Shown: piece after piece, positions 17,036-25,530 of the stretch
How positions within the stretch are numbered: position 1 is the stretch's first letter
How the letters are laid out: every line of letters starts with the position of its first letter
Origin: Pseudoalteromonas xiamenensis
Lineage (GTDB): Bacteria > Pseudomonadota > Gammaproteobacteria > Enterobacterales > Alteromonadaceae
Direction: 5' to 3'
Assembly (NCBI RefSeq): GCF_030994125.1
Contig: NZ_CP099917.1
Coordinates: 1,302,001 to 1,366,000, forward strand
DNA length: 64,000 nucleotides
Position numbers and translations under genes: made by a program
The notes under the pieces: generated by a model
Seen by the model: the letters and a program-made list of their open reading frames with translations, nothing else
What the model was told of the DNA's origin: nothing
Database searches by the model: none

Positions 17036-17972
17036 ATTTTGTTGTAGTGATTTTCTCTACAAAAAGAATAAGATAGAGTCCAAACACGGCTAAAAGTAGG
17101 CAATAAACGGTGTTAGGATCTTGCCCCGACAGTGCAAAAAATTGTGAAGGTAAAATATTTGCCTGCTCAAGTGGTTTTTCAATCCCATGGCTATTTGTGT
17201 ACGTACTTAATGTTTGTTTCCATGGCCACAACAAGTTTAATGAGCCTAGAAGGAACCCTGCTAAAAGTGCAAATGTCGCTTGCTCGTACGCCTTCAGTAA
17301 CCAAGATAAAAAACGAGAAAACGCCATCAAACCAACAACACAGCCACTTAAAAAGAGCCCAATTAGCACTAAATCCATGCGATTTACGGCTGCCAAAACA
17401 TGACCATACATGCCCATGAGAAGTAAAATAAAGCTGCCTGAAATCCCCGGTAAAATCATAGCGCAAATGGCGATTGAACCCGCAACAAAATAGAACCAAG
17501 TCGCTGGATTTGCTTCTGCGGGTGAAATGGTGGTGATAACAAAAGCCGTCATAGCACCGATTAAACAGGCGATAACCGTGGAACGATCCCAGCTCTTTAC
17601 TTGTTTTGCCACATGCCAAAACGACGCTAAAATCAGTCCAAAGAAGAATGACCAAACTAAGGTTTGATGATGTTCGAGTAAATAAGTAATCAATTTTGCC
17701 AAAGACGCAGCACTGGTTAGCAAGCCGCCAAACAAACACACCAAAAAATTGCCATCAATGTGTTTCCACATTGCCGCAACTCCCTCTCTTTTTAAGATAA
17801 GCAGTGCTTGCAAATTCACGCTTTGAATCGCATTTAAGAGTCTGGCGTAAATGCCCGTGATAAAGGCTATGGTGCCACCTGACACACCAGGAACCACATC
17901 AGCAGCCCCCATTCCAGCACCCTTCAAAAAGATAAACAGCCATTCGCGCTTGCGAGTACCATCGTTAGACAT
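17034..17972 (-). CDS. DUF368 family undecaprenyl-phosphate translocase
   Basis: A 312-residue polytopic inner-membrane protein. The family hallmark is an internal repeat with a conserved P-G-x-S-G motif: DVVPGVSGGTIAF at the N-terminus and ILPGISGSFILLL near residue 180. DUF368 proteins (PopT in Vibrio cholerae) return undecaprenyl phosphate to the inner leaflet for cell-wall synthesis; in V. cholerae the protein matters at alkaline pH. AAGGAG lies 7 bases before the ATG. The next gene on the strand is nhaD, which also serves growth at alkaline pH and high sodium. Confidence 0.9.
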   Translation of the reverse strand: MSNDGTRKREWLFIFLKGAGMGAADVVPGVSGGTIAFITGIYARLLNAIQSVNLQALLILKREGVAAMWKHIDGNFLVCLFGGLLTSAASLAKLITYLLEHHQTLVWSFFFGLILASFWHVAKQVKSWDRSTVIACLIGAMTAFVITTISPAEANPATWFYFVAGSIAICAMILPGISGSFILLLMGMYGHVLAAVNRMDLVLIGLFLSGCVVGLMAFSRFLSWLLKAYEQATFALLAGFLLGSLNLLWPWKQTLSTYTNSHGIEKPLEQANILPSQFFALSGQDPNTVYCLLLAVFGLYLILFVEKITTTK

Positions 17973-18155
17973 TCATTGACTCCTTTGACCAATCTTGTCG
18001 AATGATTGGTTATTATCTGAATTGTCGCTATGGTAATCGTTCAATATGAAGACGTCACTACTAAAACGATCTGCCGTCTTAATTTGAGGGTCAGAGTCGC
18101 CATCGAGGAAATTTTCTTGTTATGATTACGCCTCAATTTAGAAAGGATGAAACAA

Positions 18156-19058
18156 ATGTGGTTTAGTAACCTTATCTGCTATCAATTTAAGCAAGACGTT
18201 TCTTATGATCAGGCTGAGTTTGAAAAAGCACTAGAGCAAGATCAATTTAGACCTTGTACTAGTCAAGAGCTGAGCTCGTTCGGCTGGACCAATGCATTTG
18301 GTAAACACGCTCAAACGCTTGCCCATTTTTCTCAAAACTGCATTTTGGTTTGTGCAAAGCGCGAAGAAAAAGTACTTCCTGCATCTGTTATCAATGAAAT
18401 GCTCGCAGAAAAAATCGAACTTATAGAGCGAGAAGAAAATCGTCCTGTAAAGAAAAAAGAAAAAGACGAGCTAAAAGAGACTTTACTGACGACCCTGTTA
18501 CCACAAGCATTTAAAAAATCCTCCTTGCAGTTCGCGTTCATCGATTTAGACAATGGTTGGGTAGTTGTTAATAGCGCGAGCTTTAACAAAGCGGAAGAGC
18601 TCTTAGCACTATTACGAAAAAGTTTAGGCACTTTGCCAGTTGTACCAGCATTCGCAAACTACGACTTAACGCTACATCTCACTGACTGGCTTGCTAAATT
18701 TGCAGCACCAGAAGGCTTTGCTATTGGTCTTGATGCTGAGCTTCAAGAGCCCGATGAAAGTGGTGCACAGGTTAAATTTAAACAGTTTGACCTATCGAGC
18801 GATGAGATAAAGCAACATTTAGACAATGGTAAGCTGGTGTCAAAACTCGCCCTTGATTGGCAAGAACGCGTTAAGTTTCTATTCCAAAATGACGGTTCTA
18901 TCAAGCGTATGAGCTATGCAGAAACGTTAAAAGAGCAAAATGCAGACATTCCAAAAGAAGACATGGCAGTAAAGTTAGATGCTGACTTTATTTTAGTGTC
19001 GGAAGAAATTAAAGCGCTCCTAGCGGATTTAAAACAAGGCTTAGGCGAGCCTGAATAA
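18156..19058 (+). CDS. rdgC: Recombination-associated protein RdgC
   Basis: A nucleoid-associated double-stranded DNA-binding protein that forms a ring-shaped dimer and restrains RecA-mediated recombination. The 300 residues match E. coli RdgC along the whole length (MWFSNLICY start, CAKREEKVLPASVI, LLRKSLGTLPVVP, KLALDWQERV, DADFILVSEE). An ATG at 18147 also exists, but GAAAGG directly abuts it and stands 9 bases before the ATG at 18156, which also matches the E. coli N-terminus. A strong terminator follows. Confidence 0.95.
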   Translation: MWFSNLICYQFKQDVSYDQAEFEKALEQDQFRPCTSQELSSFGWTNAFGKHAQTLAHFSQNCILVCAKREEKVLPASVINEMLAEKIELIEREENRPVKKKEKDELKETLLTTLLPQAFKKSSLQFAFIDLDNGWVVVNSASFNKAEELLALLRKSLGTLPVVPAFANYDLTLHLTDWLAKFAAPEGFAIGLDAELQEPDESGAQVKFKQFDLSSDEIKQHLDNGKLVSKLALDWQERVKFLFQNDGSIKRMSYAETLKEQNADIPKEDMAVKLDADFILVSEEIKALLADLKQGLGEPE

Positions 19059-19083
19059 TTTCGGTTCCAGTCTGTGAGATTGA

Positions 19084-19109
19084 AAAGAGCGCCTGAGCGC
19101 TCTTTTTTT
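19084..19109 (+). terminator. Rho-independent terminator of rdgC
   Basis: AAAGAGCGC and GCGCTCTTT form a 9-bp stem with a CTGA loop, followed by further T residues. It also faces the end of the convergent HDOD gene. Confidence 0.85.
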
Positions 19110-19132
19110 GTCAAGATATCAATGTAATGTAT

Positions 19133-19972
19133 TTAAGCAAACATTGTTTTAACGTCTTCCAATACATCGAGGAATACGTCATCACTTAACTGTTCTAGTG
19201 AGCGAAGAACGCCTTTATCTACATAGAGTTGCAACGCTGATGTTTTGTCTGAGACTTGTAAAATCCCTTCTGCAATTGCCCCTACTCGAATAAAATCGAC
19301 ATAACACACGTGATCTGGCTTATAGTTCGGATTTGACCAACTTTCAGCAACCTCCACAAACTCGTCCGTAAAATCCCATTCGCGCATTATTGCACCACCA
19401 ATTTTACCAGCCAATTTTTGAATCGCATGAGCTAGGAAACTGGGATTAGCAAACACTTCTGGGTGACGTTCAGCTTCGGTCAGAATCGGTAATACACCGA
19501 TATTAAACACCAGCGCTGCTAGTGTAATGGTGTCTTTGTTCATCGACGTGTGCTTATTCACGCGTAAATAAAAATCCATCACCGTAATTGCTTGGCACGC
19601 TACCTTTAACGTTTTGTCCCACGCTTTGTCCATGTAGGTTTTTATTAATTTATTATGAGAAACAAACAATTGTTCCATTGCCATCGCAGTTGCGATGTTT
19701 TTGATTTGACGAAGACCAATGCGTGTTACCGCTTGATTAAGGTTGCTTACTTTTACGGTTCGTCCCATAAAAGCACTGTTCGCCACTTTAATCATTCGCG
19801 CAGCCAGCGCTGGATCATGAGAAATGACGTCCGCCATTTGCATCAAATTCACTTCAGGATCGTCAGCCGCTTGTCTCACTCTTACCGCAATTTCAGGTAA
19901 GGTCGGCAACACCAGAGTGTCGTTGTTTATTCTATCTATTAATATGGTCAGTAAGGCATTTTCTGTCGACAT
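19133..19972 (-). CDS. HDOD domain protein
   Basis: A 279-residue protein made almost entirely of one HDOD domain (about 15-215), a non-catalytic relative of HD phosphohydrolases. Typical features are LPTLPEIAVRVRQ near the N-terminus, ISHDPALAARMIKVANSAF and the long helical C-terminal part. HDOD proteins take part in bacterial signalling, often with c-di-GMP or chemotaxis proteins, but the mechanism is unclear. A TTG at 19978 would add two residues; the ATG at 19972, with GAGGGA 9 bases upstream, is preferred. Confidence 0.9.
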   Translation of the reverse strand: MSTENALLTILIDRINNDTLVLPTLPEIAVRVRQAADDPEVNLMQMADVISHDPALAARMIKVANSAFMGRTVKVSNLNQAVTRIGLRQIKNIATAMAMEQLFVSHNKLIKTYMDKAWDKTLKVACQAITVMDFYLRVNKHTSMNKDTITLAALVFNIGVLPILTEAERHPEVFANPSFLAHAIQKLAGKIGGAIMREWDFTDEFVEVAESWSNPNYKPDHVCYVDFIRVGAIAEGILQVSDKTSALQLYVDKGVLRSLEQLSDDVFLDVLEDVKTMFA

Positions 19973-20214
19973 AGGCAAAGATCCCTCAATTTTAGAACGC
20001 CCTTATCGCACAAGGACGTACACGGCAAACTCTGTTTTTTATGATTCAAGTATTGTCTAACTTTAGGATAAAGTTAAGAAAAGTTGAAAAAATATTCATG
20101 AATTTATTTTTATCGAGAATTTAACAAGGTACAAGCCAATAAAATGCGGAAATCCCCCCAAAATCGGGTAAGGTGATTCGCTAACAATGAACAACAAAAA
20201 CATTTGGGTATACG

Positions 20215-21897
20215 ATGAAACTGTCAAAACTCTCACACGCTTTAATGCTTACAGGCCTGCTAGGCTTGACCGCTTGTAGTGAACCAACAAAACAAACCGC
20301 AGCCCCAGTAGCCAAAGAAACATCGACACAAAGCTACACATTGACGAACGCAGAACGTTCACGCCTTGGTATTTATACTGAAGTTTCACTTACTTCAGAT
20401 TTATCTCACTTTAGTGCAAATCAAAAACAAATGATTGCTAAGCTGATTGATGCATCCAAAATCATGGACGACCTATTCTGGAAGCAAGCGTTTGGTATGG
20501 ATAAAGCGACATTCCTTGCGAACATCAATGACGCTGAAGTACGCCAGTTTGCAGACATCAACTATGGCCCATGGGACCGTTTAAACGGTGACAAACCATT
20601 CTTAACCGGGTTTGAAGAAAAAGCGTTAGGCGCTGAGTTTTATCCTCATGACATGACAAAAGAAGAACTTAATGGTTCTACTGTAAAAGATAAAAATGGC
20701 CTTTACTCTGTTGTTCGCCGTGATGAAAAAGGTCAGCTTTACAGCGTACCGTATTCCGATGTGTATAAAAAAGAAATTGATGAAGTTGCGAAACTACTTC
20801 GTGAAGCGAGTGTGTTGGCTGCAGATAAAGAGTTTGCTAACTACCTAACTCTTCGCGCTGATGCGCTTGTGAATAACGATTATCAACCATCTGACTTTGC
20901 TTGGATGGACATGAAGAACAACCCTGTAGATATCGTTATTGGACCAATAGAAACGTATGAAGACCAATTATTTGGTTACCGCGCAGCATTTGAGTCGTAT
21001 GTTCTCGTTAAAGACTTAGCGTGGAGTGAGCGTCTTGCCAAATTCGCAGCGTTTTTGCCTGAACTCCAAAAAGACCTACCAGTTGACGCCAAATACAAAC
21101 AAGAAATGCCTGGTTCTGATGCTGACCTAAACGCGTATGACGTTATTTATTACGCAGGTCACTCAAACGCAGGGAGCAAAACGATTGCAATCAACTTGCC
21201 AAATGACGAGCAAGTTCAGCTCGAGAAAGGTACTCGCCGTCTGCAACTTAAAAACGCAATGCGTGCGAAATTCGACAAGATCATGGTACCAATCTCAGAA
21301 CAGTTGATTGTTCCTTCACAGCGTCAACACATTACGTTTGATGCATTCTTTGCGAACACTATGTTCCACGAAGTTGCACATGGTTTAGGTATCAAAAACA
21401 CCATCACAAACAAAGGTACGGTTCGTCAATCGCTGCAAGAGCATGCAAGTGCCCTAGAAGAAGGCAAAGCGGATATTCTAGGCCTCTATATGGTTGAGCA
21501 ACTATTGAAGAAAGGCGAAATCACAGAAGGTACATTAGAAGATTACTACATCACGTTTATGGCCGGTATCTTCCGCTCTGTACGTTTTGGAGCATCAAGC
21601 GCCCATGGTAAAGCAAACATGATCCGCTTTAACTTCTTTAAGGAACAAGGCGCATTCTCTCGTAATGCTGAAGGCCTTTATGAAGTAGATATGGAGAAAA
21701 TGGCTAAAGCGATGGAAAATCTATCGCGTTTGATCCTAACCATTCAAGGTGACGGTGATTACGAACGCGTTTCTGCGCTTATTGCAAGTCATGGTGATAT
21801 AAAAGCTGAATTAGCAAGTGACCTTGAGAAGTTAGCTAAAGCCAACATTCCGGTAGACGTTACATTCAAGCAAGGTAAAGCCGTTTTAGGTCTTTAA
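20215..21897 (+). CDS. M49-like zinc peptidase, lipoprotein
   Basis: A 560-residue protein with a lipoprotein signal: GLTAC, with the lipidated cysteine at C21. A putative zinc site follows the M49 (dipeptidyl-peptidase III) logic: HEVAHG with H385, E386 and H389, and a second glutamate motif, LEEGKAD (E415/E416), about 26 residues later. Classical DPP III has the longer HELLGH; this shorter form is typical of bacterial M49-like proteins. The likely role is peptide hydrolysis at the outer or inner membrane surface; specificity is unknown. It stands alone, with divergent HDOD upstream and a terminator downstream. Confidence 0.85.
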   Translation: MKLSKLSHALMLTGLLGLTACSEPTKQTAAPVAKETSTQSYTLTNAERSRLGIYTEVSLTSDLSHFSANQKQMIAKLIDASKIMDDLFWKQAFGMDKATFLANINDAEVRQFADINYGPWDRLNGDKPFLTGFEEKALGAEFYPHDMTKEELNGSTVKDKNGLYSVVRRDEKGQLYSVPYSDVYKKEIDEVAKLLREASVLAADKEFANYLTLRADALVNNDYQPSDFAWMDMKNNPVDIVIGPIETYEDQLFGYRAAFESYVLVKDLAWSERLAKFAAFLPELQKDLPVDAKYKQEMPGSDADLNAYDVIYYAGHSNAGSKTIAINLPNDEQVQLEKGTRRLQLKNAMRAKFDKIMVPISEQLIVPSQRQHITFDAFFANTMFHEVAHGLGIKNTITNKGTVRQSLQEHASALEEGKADILGLYMVEQLLKKGEITEGTLEDYYITFMAGIFRSVRFGASSAHGKANMIRFNFFKEQGAFSRNAEGLYEVDMEKMAKAMENLSRLILTIQGDGDYERVSALIASHGDIKAELASDLEKLAKANIPVDVTFKQGKAVLGL

Positions 21898-21926
21898 CCT
21901 TTCTACCTCGCTACTCGACGCGTTTC

Positions 21927-21958
21927 AAAAGCCACTTTGAACATTAAAAGTGGCTTTT
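21927..21958. terminator. Bidirectional terminator
   Basis: AAAAGCCACTTT and AAAGTGGCTTTT form a 12-bp stem with an 8-base loop between the ends of the M49-like and LysR genes. T-rich sequence follows on both strands. Confidence 0.85.
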
Positions 21959-21975
21959 TCTTTGGGCTGTGTGAA

Positions 21976-22863
21976 TTAGAGTGTAAATTTGCCTCTGAAA
22001 AATTCGATGAACGCGTCAATACGCGCACTCGCTGCTGAATTCTTGTAGTAAACCGCATTCACGGCTTCTCTAGGGTTCGGCGTTTGTACATAGTCAGGCA
22101 GCACTTCCACAAGTTTGCCTTGTTTGAGGTCTGCCTCAACCATGAAATTTGACAGCAATGCAATTCCATTGCCCTCCAGAACCAGCTGCCGAATTGTCTC
22201 ACCATTGCTCGCTGAAATATGTGGCTTAATCAATTCGTTTTCACCTAAATGCCAATTGTTTAATTTCGGTGAATCCGCAAAACCGATTAAAGTATGGGTT
22301 TTCAGCTCAGCCAACGATGTCGGGCCTGTATGGCTGTCCAAATACCTAGGACTTGCTACAAGTCGAAGCTTACTTATGCCGAGTGTTCGAGCATACAAAT
22401 TGGAATCTTGTAGCCGGCCAATTCGAATTGCTACATCCGTTTTTTTCTCGATGAGATCAATAAAGCTCTCCCCTGAAATCAGTTCTAACTGAATATCAGG
22501 ATAAGCCTCTCTAAATGTTGCAACGTGAGGAATGATTTGATGAAAAATAAAGGGACTTGCTGCATCAACTCTAAGCTTACCTTTCGGTTTTCCTTGTAGG
22601 TTGTTTAGGGCCTCTTCACCACGGTTGAGCATATCTAAACTTTCCCGCACATAGTTGAGAAACAACTGTCCTGCTTCGGTCAATTCTATTCGTCTTGTAC
22701 TGCGGTTAAACAGCGTCGTATCAAGTTCCTTTTCAAGTCGGGCAATCGCCCGAGAAATCTTTGCAACTTGCGTATTGAGACTAATTGCGGCGGCGCTAAA
22801 ACTGCCGCTGTCCACAACCATCAGAAAACTCTCTAAATCTTCAGTTTTAGATTTCACCCGCAC
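21976..22863 (-). CDS. LysR-family transcriptional regulator
   Basis: An N-terminal winged helix-turn-helix (about 8-65: ESFLMVVDSGSFSAAAISL, then RLEKELDTTLFNRSTRRIELT) followed by a periplasmic-binding-protein-like effector domain. The DNA-recognition region fits the CrgA/AaeR-like branch. A TTG at 22899 gives 307 residues; the GTG at 22863, with AAGAGG 9 bases upstream, is preferred and gives 295. It diverges from an MFS exporter gene, and the shared interval holds a perfect inverted repeat, so it most likely controls that exporter and itself. Confidence 0.9.
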   Translation of the reverse strand: MRVKSKTEDLESFLMVVDSGSFSAAAISLNTQVAKISRAIARLEKELDTTLFNRSTRRIELTEAGQLFLNYVRESLDMLNRGEEALNNLQGKPKGKLRVDAASPFIFHQIIPHVATFREAYPDIQLELISGESFIDLIEKKTDVAIRIGRLQDSNLYARTLGISKLRLVASPRYLDSHTGPTSLAELKTHTLIGFADSPKLNNWHLGENELIKPHISASNGETIRQLVLEGNGIALLSNFMVEADLKQGKLVEVLPDYVQTPNPREAVNAVYYKNSAASARIDAFIEFFRGKFTL

Positions 22864-22911
22864 GCTAGTTTGCCTCTTATCTACCTTCGCTAGATTCAAT
22901 TATTACACTTT

Positions 22912-22930
22912 TAACAAATTTATTTTGTTA
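22912..22930. promoter_or_regulatory. Candidate LysR operator
   Basis: TAACAAA-TTTAT-TTTGTTA is a perfect 7-bp inverted repeat with a 5-base spacer in the divergent LysR/MFS interval. It is the size and place expected of a LysR recognition site with T-N11-A symmetry. Confidence 0.55.
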
Positions 22931-23001
22931 TTTTTGCTGTTTTTGTAATCATTCATTTCATTCAAACTGCCCTCACTTTAACTTTGTGAGGAATACTTAC
23001 T

Positions 23002-24174
23002 ATGCCTTTCGCTTTACTTGCTCTCACTTTGAGTGCATTTGCTATCGGAACGACTGAGTTTGTTATCGTCGGCTTGGTCCCGACTATTGCAAATGACTTA
23101 GCCGTTTCACTACCTTCAGCAGGTCTTCTTGTGAGCTTATATGCGCTCGGTGTCGCAATTGGCGCACCTGTTTTGACGGCATTAACAGGACGTTGGAACC
23201 GCAAATCTGTTTTGTTGTCTTTAATGGCGTTATTTGTTCTTGGTAACCTACTTGCGTGGCGGGCACCAAGTTACGAAACGTTGATTTTAGCGCGAATATT
23301 AACCGGTCTGGCGCACGGTGTTTTCTTTTCAATAGGTTCAACCATTGCGACTAACTTGGTTTCAAAAGACAAAGAAGCCAGCGCAATTGCAATCCTGTTT
23401 ACAGGATTGACCGTCGCACTTGTGACGGGGGTTCCTCTTGGGACTTGGATAGGCCAAACGCTTGGCTGGCGTGCTACTTTTCTTGTGGTCTCAGTGCTTG
23501 GTCTCATCGCCTTAGTCGGGAGTGCCCTGCTCGTACCGGCTAACTTAAAACAGGCAAAACCAGCTCAATTAAAAGAGCAAATGCAAGTGCTCACTAACCC
23601 TCGTTTATTGCTGGTTTATGCAATGACCGCCGTAGGATATGGGGGAACATTCGTCGCCTTCACGTACCTTGCGCCAATTTTAGAGCAAGTAACGGGATTT
23701 GCCTCCAGCTCAATTGGTTTGATAATGCTTGTGTACGGCGTTTCCGTAGCCATTGGTAATATTTGGGGAGGTAAACTTGCCGATAAAATGGGGCCAATAA
23801 AAGCACTACATATTATTTTTACCGCGCTGGCACTTGTGTTATTCACGTTCACTTTTACTGCGGCGAATCCTATTGGCGCGGTATTGACCGTGCTACTTTG
23901 GGGCGCTTTTGCATTTGGTAATGTCCCAGGCCTTCAAGTTTACGTCGTACAACTTGCAGAAAAACAGACTCCTAACGCCGTTGACGTCGCATCTGGGCTC
24001 AATATTGCGGCGTTTAATGTCGGCATTGCCGTTGGCTCCGTTATCGGTGGGCTCATTGTGGAAGACATGGCTTTAACGGACACCGCATGGATAGGAGCGT
24101 TAATTGTGGCATTTGCGGCTATTTTGACCATGATATCTGGCTTTTTAGATTCTCGAGATCAAGCCCTATCGTAA
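23002..24174 (+). CDS. Major facilitator superfamily exporter (AraJ/YdhP-like)
   Basis: A 390-residue inner-membrane protein with 12 predicted helices. The start (FALLALTLSAFAIGTTEFVIVGL) and the motif GRWNRKSVLLSLM after helix 2 are those of the DHA1 branch that includes AraJ, YdhP and other sugar or drug efflux proteins. Substrate is unknown. A GAGGAA ribosome site precedes the ATG. Regulation by the divergent LysR gene is likely. Confidence 0.9.
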   Translation: MPFALLALTLSAFAIGTTEFVIVGLVPTIANDLAVSLPSAGLLVSLYALGVAIGAPVLTALTGRWNRKSVLLSLMALFVLGNLLAWRAPSYETLILARILTGLAHGVFFSIGSTIATNLVSKDKEASAIAILFTGLTVALVTGVPLGTWIGQTLGWRATFLVVSVLGLIALVGSALLVPANLKQAKPAQLKEQMQVLTNPRLLLVYAMTAVGYGGTFVAFTYLAPILEQVTGFASSSIGLIMLVYGVSVAIGNIWGGKLADKMGPIKALHIIFTALALVLFTFTFTAANPIGAVLTVLLWGAFAFGNVPGLQVYVVQLAEKQTPNAVDVASGLNIAAFNVGIAVGSVIGGLIVEDMALTDTAWIGALIVAFAAILTMISGFLDSRDQALS

Positions 24175-24183
24175 CGTATTAAC

Positions 24184-24216
24184 ATCGCAACAAAATAGTC
24201 TACATTTTGTTGCGAT
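24184..24216 (+). terminator. Hairpin terminator of MFS gene
   Basis: ATCGCAACAAAAT and ATTTTGTTGCGAT pair perfectly over 13 bp with a 7-base loop, 9 bases past the stop codon. Confidence 0.75.
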
Positions 24217-24313
24217 TTATCTCGCTAAAAAATACCTTCATCCTGTTACCAAAATACGATTCAACAACATGTTAGTCTAAAATACGAAATAAATTAAAAA
24301 GGGAATATCATCC

Positions 24314-24373
24314 ATGCTCATTGCACTTGCTAAACTCACTGCATCCACCCATCTTGCGTCACAAGTAGAATAA
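24314..24373 (+). CDS. Possible 19-residue peptide or gene remnant
   Basis: An ATG preceded by AGGGA opens a 19-codon frame (MLIALAKLTAST...). The start resembles the first strand of small antibiotic-biosynthesis-type monooxygenases, which are often found near HxlR regulators, so it may be the stump of such a gene. The match is too short to be firm. Its stop lies 5 bases before the end of the convergent HxlR gene. Confidence 0.2.
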   Translation: MLIALAKLTASTHLASQVE

Positions 24374-24378
24374 ACCTT

Positions 24379-24735
24379 TTAGATATCATGAGATTCAGAC
24401 CATACCCGCAACGCTTCAAGTATGTGTAGTGCCGACTCTCCAAATGGCGTAAGTTCGTAAGTAACGCCAACGGGGCGGGTATTAAGGACTTGCCGCTTCA
24501 CCATTCCATTGGACTCTAGTTCTTTCAATCGTTGGTCTATCATCTTTTTACTTGCCCCTGCCAAGCGACGGGTCAGTTCATTAAAGCGTATCGGCCCCTC
24601 TTTTAAGTGATACACAATTGAACCGGTCCACTTTCCCCCAATTAGTCGCATCCCTTTTTCAATGGCGCACGGCTCCCAGCAAGTATTGAAAACTTTTTGT
24701 TCTTCTTTACTTTCTGTTTTTAAAACAGTTTCCAT
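24379..24735 (-). CDS. HxlR-family transcriptional regulator
   Basis: A 118-residue winged helix-turn-helix protein. Family signatures are C-x-x-x near the N-terminus (WEPCAIEKGMRLIGGKW), then GPIRFNELTRRLAGASKKMIDQRLKEL and the wing VTYELTPFG. Many HxlR proteins respond to electrophiles or oxidants through the N-terminal cysteine; two cysteines (NTCWEPC) are present here. AAGGGA lies 5 bases before the ATG. It diverges from the DsbA-like gene, which it may regulate. Confidence 0.9.
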   Translation of the reverse strand: METVLKTESKEEQKVFNTCWEPCAIEKGMRLIGGKWTGSIVYHLKEGPIRFNELTRRLAGASKKMIDQRLKELESNGMVKRQVLNTRPVGVTYELTPFGESALHILEALRVWSESHDI

Positions 24736-24885
24736 ACTATTCCCTTCAAAAGTAAGTAGGTTACTAAAAGTATACTAGTTGAATAACATTACTTGGTCAC
24801 TATTATAAACCATAAGAAATTGAGCGCATTGTTCCAATTGGCTCAATTCAATTTAATGCCTAGTGCTCAAAAAAGGAAATTATCA

Positions 24886-25530
24886 ATGAATCACGCTAAA
24901 ACGTTACGAATCGATATTATCTCTGACATCGTGTGTCCATGGTGTGCTATCGGTTTTTATCGACTGAATGCTGCGTTATCGCAACTACAAGATGAAGTAA
25001 GTGCTGAAATCGTTTGGCATCCATTCGAACTCAACCCCAAAATGGTTCCTGAAGGTGAAAATCTGCGAACGCACCTTGCAAATAAATATGGAACAACGCT
25101 AGATCAAAGTATTCGAGCGAGAGCGATGTTGACCAATTTGGGTGCAGAGGTAGGCTTCACATTTAACTATTTTGATGAAATGCGAATGCTGAACACGCAT
25201 GATTGCCATCGATTACTTTTTTGGGCGCAAAAATCGGGGCTTCAAACAGATCTTGCAAAAACGATGTTTGCGGAGTTTTTTGGCAATCGCGGCAATTTTA
25301 GTTTTCAAAGCCTCATAAAACTCGTTGAACAAGTGGGTCTCAACGTTGAAGAAGCGAAGCAAGTTCTCGACAGTAGTGCATTTAGTTTAGAAATCAAAGA
25401 CCAACAAACCAAATGGCGAAACATGGGCATTCACGGCGTTCCAACCATGATTTTCAACGATGAGAAAATGCTGACAGGGGCACAAGATGTCGAGGTCTAC
25501 GCTAAAGTACTCAGAAGTTTTCTCGATTGA
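24886..25530 (+). CDS. DsbA-family oxidoreductase (FrnE-like)
   Basis: A 214-residue thioredoxin-fold protein with an inserted helical domain. The active-site motif CPWC is at residues 17-20, right after the first strand (LRIDIISDIV), and the cis-proline loop is HGVPTMIF. There is no signal peptide, so it is cytoplasmic, like FrnE and the 2-hydroxychromene-2-carboxylate isomerase-related group. AAGGAAA lies just upstream of the ATG at 24886; an earlier ATG at 24793 adds 31 unrelated residues. The next gene overlaps its stop codon, implying translational coupling. Confidence 0.9.
   Translation: MNHAKTLRIDIISDIVCPWCAIGFYRLNAALSQLQDEVSAEIVWHPFELNPKMVPEGENLRTHLANKYGTTLDQSIRARAMLTNLGAEVGFTFNYFDEMRMLNTHDCHRLLFWAQKSGLQTDLAKTMFAEFFGNRGNFSFQSLIKLVEQVGLNVEEAKQVLDSSAFSLEIKDQQTKWRNMGIHGVPTMIFNDEKMLTGAQDVEVYAKVLRSFLD

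Noticed and set aside
17191..17739. A 182-codon frame on the same strand as the DUF368 gene, in another frame
   Set aside because: It lies wholly inside a well-supported membrane protein gene, and its Cys/Trp/Phe-rich product is what a shifted membrane gene gives.
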